NCBI GenBank assembly: GCA_034769895.1
Contig: CM068367.1
Location: 123,727,927 to 123,791,926, forward strand
Direction of reading: 5' to 3'
Length of the DNA stretch: 64,000 nucleotides
DNA from: Magicicada septendecula
Lineage: Eukaryota; Arthropoda; Insecta; Hemiptera; Cicadidae
Part shown: positions 60,540 through 64,000 of the stretch, one piece after another
Layout: each line of letters starts with the position of its first letter
Numbering within the stretch: position 1 is the first letter of the stretch
Notes under the pieces: generated by a model
What the model was told of the DNA's origin: nothing
Databases searched by the model: none
What the model saw: only the letters and a program-made list of their open reading frames with translations
Made by a program: the position numbers and the translations under genes

Positions 60540-61095
60540 TGGGCGAAGAACATTGGCCGCCAACAGATGCTATTTTGGGCTTCACAGACAAATGAAATTA
60601 ATTCCATATCTCTCGAAACCACGAAGATACGACTTTACAAGACTTTGATAAGACCTGTCCTGGCATATGGATCTGAGTGTTGGACGATGACAAAGCATGA
60701 TGAAATGTCCCTGCTGAGATTTGACAGGCGAATCTTGAGAAGAATTTCTGGAGCAGTACAAGGTCAAAACTGGACAACAATTATGAATTAATGGACATGT
60801 ACAAGGATATGTACGTGGTTAATAGTATTAAAGTGGGCCGACAGGTTGGGCTGGTCATGTGTCAAGGATATCAGAAGAGGAGATTCCATGGAAGGTTCTA
60901 AGAGAGAGGATTTATGGAGGAGAAGGACAGGCAAGACTGCGGTGGGAGGATGGAGTAGCGGCCACGCCCGGACTACGTTGGGAGTGCGTGACTGGCAGAC
61001 GGCAGCGCTGAATAGAGTGGGATGACGATCAGTGTTGAAGGAGGCTATGATCCCTCGAGGGTTGTAGCGCCAGGAAAGTAAGTAAGTAAGTTTTA
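60540..61095 (+). pseudogene. LINE reverse-transcriptase C-terminal fragment (copy f)
   Basis: Frames across the region give RCYFGLHRQMKL, then KIRLYKTLIRPVLAYGSECW, DRRILRRISGAVQG and YKDMYVVNSIKVGR, followed by a frame-shuffled tail containing RKTAVGGW-like and LGVRDWQTAALNRVG strings, the standard end of this insect LINE group. The 3' end is GGGTTGTAGCGCCAGGAAAG followed by (TAAG)n at 61,079-61,092. Multiple frameshifts and 5' truncation make it dead. It is distinct from copies a, c, d and e (LIRPVLAYGSE versus VPxLYGSE). Confidence 0.75.
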
Positions 61096-61269
61096 TGTTT
61101 TTTATTGAAAGATGTTGTTCATAAACATAAATGACCTCCGCAGATGTCGGGAAATGGGGTCCGTGACAAACGAAATCCATAAGTTTCCAAGGAAAATGGT
61201 GAAAATCGTTATCACTGTGAAAACGATGAAGCCTGCCCGACCACTAGGCAGTGTAGACATGGCGAATTC

Positions 61270-61600
61270 TCAACAGAAAAACGTCCAAAAATTTTTAAAT
61301 TTTCAATAATGAACACGATATCCATAATATCTTAATTAAGAAAGTTGTGTTAGTGGTTATAATCACAAACAGAATTATCAATGTTGCACACCACTATAGA
61401 AAATTTATTCCGATTAGCGCTTTCAAGCTCATCTGACTCCCCAAAATGTTTGCCTCCCACCTCCTATTTTGGAGGGCTCAATCTCAGTAAGTTGTCGTCA
61501 GACATACCACAATAGACAGACAGACTAAATGTAAAACGGTAGAATCAAAACTGAGAACTCGCTTCAGTCGTTCTTCAAAATTCGCCATATACATGGAAAC
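61270..61600. repeat. Dispersed repeat related to 30,636-31,200, copy 2
   Basis: Shared strings include CCAAAAATTTTTAAATTTTCA, GTTGTGTTAGTGGTTATAATC (reverse complement in copy 1), TTGCACACCACTATAG, CGATTAGCGCTTTCAAGCTC and AGACAGACAGAC. Only one palindrome arm is present. Confidence 0.7.
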
Positions 61601-62892
61601 GAATGTTAGAGAATTTGGGTACCAGAAATAAAGTGAGAAAGCCTATGAGTAGTGATTTACAGAAACGGGTTGAGAACTATATTGATTCTAAAATTAAATT
61701 AAAATCGAGAACATTGCTGAAAGAACTTTTAGGGCATTACTTGGCACACTCGTACGTACACAATATTGCGATTAGCAACTAATAGACGAACTAAACCGTT
61801 TGAAGCCAATCAATAACTTAATGTCGAAAAAAGTCAGCGCAGTAAATTTAGACTGCGAAAGTTAATTAGAATTGATATCATTCCATTTCAGTAACACGTC
61901 GAGTGGAAATGTATGATTGAGTTATATCGCCAGTCTGCTGCAGATGATTAGAGCTTCCATAAGAAGTAAAAATAATGAGAATAATAAAACAAGGTAAATA
62001 ATGAGAACAAGAAAAAAATATTCTTTTAAAATGTGTACAATATATAAAAACAATACAGTACAATATATACATTAAAGTTGACCGTGTGACCTTCACACCT
62101 GATCACAGTGAATACACCACATGTACTTGACATTTTAACAACAAATCTGGAATTGCTTTTAGCTACGTACACGGGTACGCCCACTTACATCGCACGGTCA
62201 CATTTGCGGTTGTAATTACCAGAGCAATAAAATTCCAATCCTGCTATTAATTGCTACAGAGAAAACCCTACAGAGTTACTAACTCTGTAATCTCGTACCA
62301 AGGTTAGCAAGCCAAGTAGTTACATGTAATCGTTGAAATGTTCACCTGGATGTTCCCACAGTAAACAAGATTGACGTAATCCGATGTTGTCTCAGAACTC
62401 TCAGTGTGTCACTTATCTCTGCTAAATTATATTACCGGGCGATTAAGTTTAGTGGAATTTTTTTATCGGTTTACTTTCTGTAATTGTTTATTTAACGTGT
62501 TGTCCATATCGGCACGATTATCGTCCAGATTGGACCAGATTACAAATGTGGTTTCGAAAGAACGTTAATACAGGAATGAATAGTCAAAAAGCGCATTATA
62601 AGTGTCTCGTAACTCAATTAACTGATAATTAACCGTCAAAATCAGGTGAAATTAAACGAAATATCAAACAGTGGAAATAATTGCTAATTAAAAACTGTGA
62701 AAGAATACACAGCAAAACCAAAATAGTTATGATATAACAGGTAAAAAAATCGAACGGAAGTGGCTGAGACTATTGGAACATTCTTAATATATAAAAAAAT
62801 GTATAATCGTGTAAAAAAACAAGAGTTATATTTTATCAATAATAAAAAATGTACAAGAATAATGTGAGATGATATAACTGTAACTGTTAAAC
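61601..62892. other. No supported feature
   Basis: AT-rich with no recognisable frame or repeat. Confidence 0.4.
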
Positions 62893-62897
62893 GCACG

Positions 62898-62941
<44 letters not shown>
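62893..62941 (+). repeat. (CA)n microsatellite
   Basis: A pure CA run preceded by a few CACG units. Confidence 0.97.
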
Positions 62942-62943
<2 letters not shown>

Positions 62944-64000
62944 TTGGTAGTTATAATATAAATATATTTTATATTATTAAATTAATAGTTTTAAATACAG
63001 CCTACTATGATTTGTAACCTTAATTTGTATTTGTTAATATACTATACGAGCGACCAAGTGCTTATACTATACAAGGGACCAAGTTAGGAATAACAACGTA
63101 TGACAGTAAAAGAATTGAAAGTAGCCTATACAGAGCAGACCAAAACAGTCGCTATGATATTCAGTATAAAAGAATCACATGGAAGTGGGCAGAAAAATGT
63201 CCTAGGCAAAAACGCGGCAGACGCCATGAAGGCTGCTGGTAGGTCAGCTGCCAAGAGACCACGATGTTGGTCCTTTACACGGTTGAGGAACGACCACGAC
63301 TGAACGAGATTCTCTCTGGAGGGTAATCATTAAACTGTTACTAGGGTCTGCATTTGCAATAAATAGTTTGACATTTTTCCATATAAAAGAACTATTATCA
63401 TAATAAAAAGTTATTATAAATTCTAGTCACACGCTATTCAATTTTTAATATGGACTGATTTATTTTTTCAGTTTTTCATTAGTTATAACTGTCGGAGCAA
63501 ACGTTACCCGATGTGATCAGAGGTGTAAAGATTTATAACGTGTAACGTTCATTACAAAAGAATATTGCAGCGCGCTGTCAAAGGGAGAAGTTGAGTAACT
63601 GCAGTACATATTGTTTCCTGTTAACGCGTTCTCACAGTTAAATATTTTATATCCACTTCCCTTTTTGAATAAAGCCTTTCTTTCAATTTCCTCGCTCTGT
63701 CTCTCTCCATCTACGCGACTTGCAATTCGCTTTCCGTCTTTTGTCTCTGTCTACGTTTTTCTCCCCCCCCCTCCGGACCTTACTGTGTTTCATTTCAGCA
63801 CAAAAGGAGAACCGTTTTCCTTCGCTAATGCTTTTTCATTACTTTCTTCATCTTCTCCTCCTCCATCTTCTTTTCCTTCGTCATTATCATCTTCATTAAA
63901 TTTTTCTACACCTTCTTCCTGTTTTGGTTCTCTTTCTTTTATTTTGCTTCTTCTTTGTTTATTTTTCTACCATCCTCATTGCCTTCTTCTTCTTATTATT
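62942..64000. other. No supported gene; pyrimidine-rich window end
   Basis: A 67-codon plus frame at 63,100-63,303 is unrecognised. Another frame over 63,170-63,300 contains WKWAEKCPRQKRGRR, vaguely like a LINE tail but too weak to call. From 63,660 the plus strand becomes C/T-rich with CTT and CTC runs and a C-run near 63,762. Confidence 0.35.

Overview
The window looks like gene-poor, AT-rich nuclear DNA of an insect with a large, transposon-filled genome. A hemimetabolous insect such as a cockroach or termite is my best guess, from the mix of element families and from eight copies of the octamer TAGGCCTA; the sequence alone does not prove it. I found no convincing host protein-coding gene, no rRNA or intact tRNA gene, and nothing prokaryotic. 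Nearly every recognisable reading frame belongs to a transposable element, and all of them carry frameshifts, stops or truncations.

Layout. 1-16 kb: mostly unrecognised AT-rich DNA with three decayed LINE fragments, two GC-rich blocks of unknown origin, a tRNA-derived SINE with a long microsatellite tail (10.64-11.09 kb), and a segment bounded by 91-bp inverted repeats (11.24-12.72 kb). 16.3-19.06 kb: a nearly full-length Penelope-like element (PLE) on the minus strand with reverse-transcriptase and GIY-YIG domains. It ends in a 109-bp-arm palindrome that carries a hammerhead-ribozyme-like core. 19.2-23.6 kb: a composite repeat in which a 308-bp block precedes an array of ~163-bp units. The arrangement occurs twice, and the second copy is split by a (TG)n tract and a Tigger/pogo transposase fragment. 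25.4-26.1 kb: eight 90-bp tandem repeats. 30.6-31.2 kb: a second palindromic element of the PLE-terminal type, with a relative at 61.3-61.6 kb.

32.5-45 kb: LINE 3' ends with microsatellite tails, a mariner (DD34D) pseudogene at 34.8-35.8 kb, and a complete but coding-dead 5.2-kb hAT element of ZMYM1-like type (35,905-41,117) with terminal inverted repeats and a perfect 8-bp target duplication. A 297-bp palindrome sits inside it. Two more LINE fragments follow. 46.0-47.4 kb: a 1.36-kb minisatellite with higher-order structure, open on both strands. 49.3-57.0 kb: a BEL/Pao LTR retrotransposon with two 472-bp LTRs that I read as identical, so it inserted recently, yet its gag-pol frame is broken several times. 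57-64 kb: AT-rich DNA, one more LINE fragment (60.5-61.1 kb), the second copy of the 31-kb repeat, and microsatellites.

No pathway or operon is present. The elements relate as mobilisers and passengers: LINE enzymes probably moved the SINE; PLE-type ends recur as palindromes and in repeat blocks; microsatellites repeatedly sit at LINE or SINE 3' ends. The best candidate for something under-described is the set of repeats sharing a CTGANGA / stem-loop / GAAA core in three different repeat contexts.
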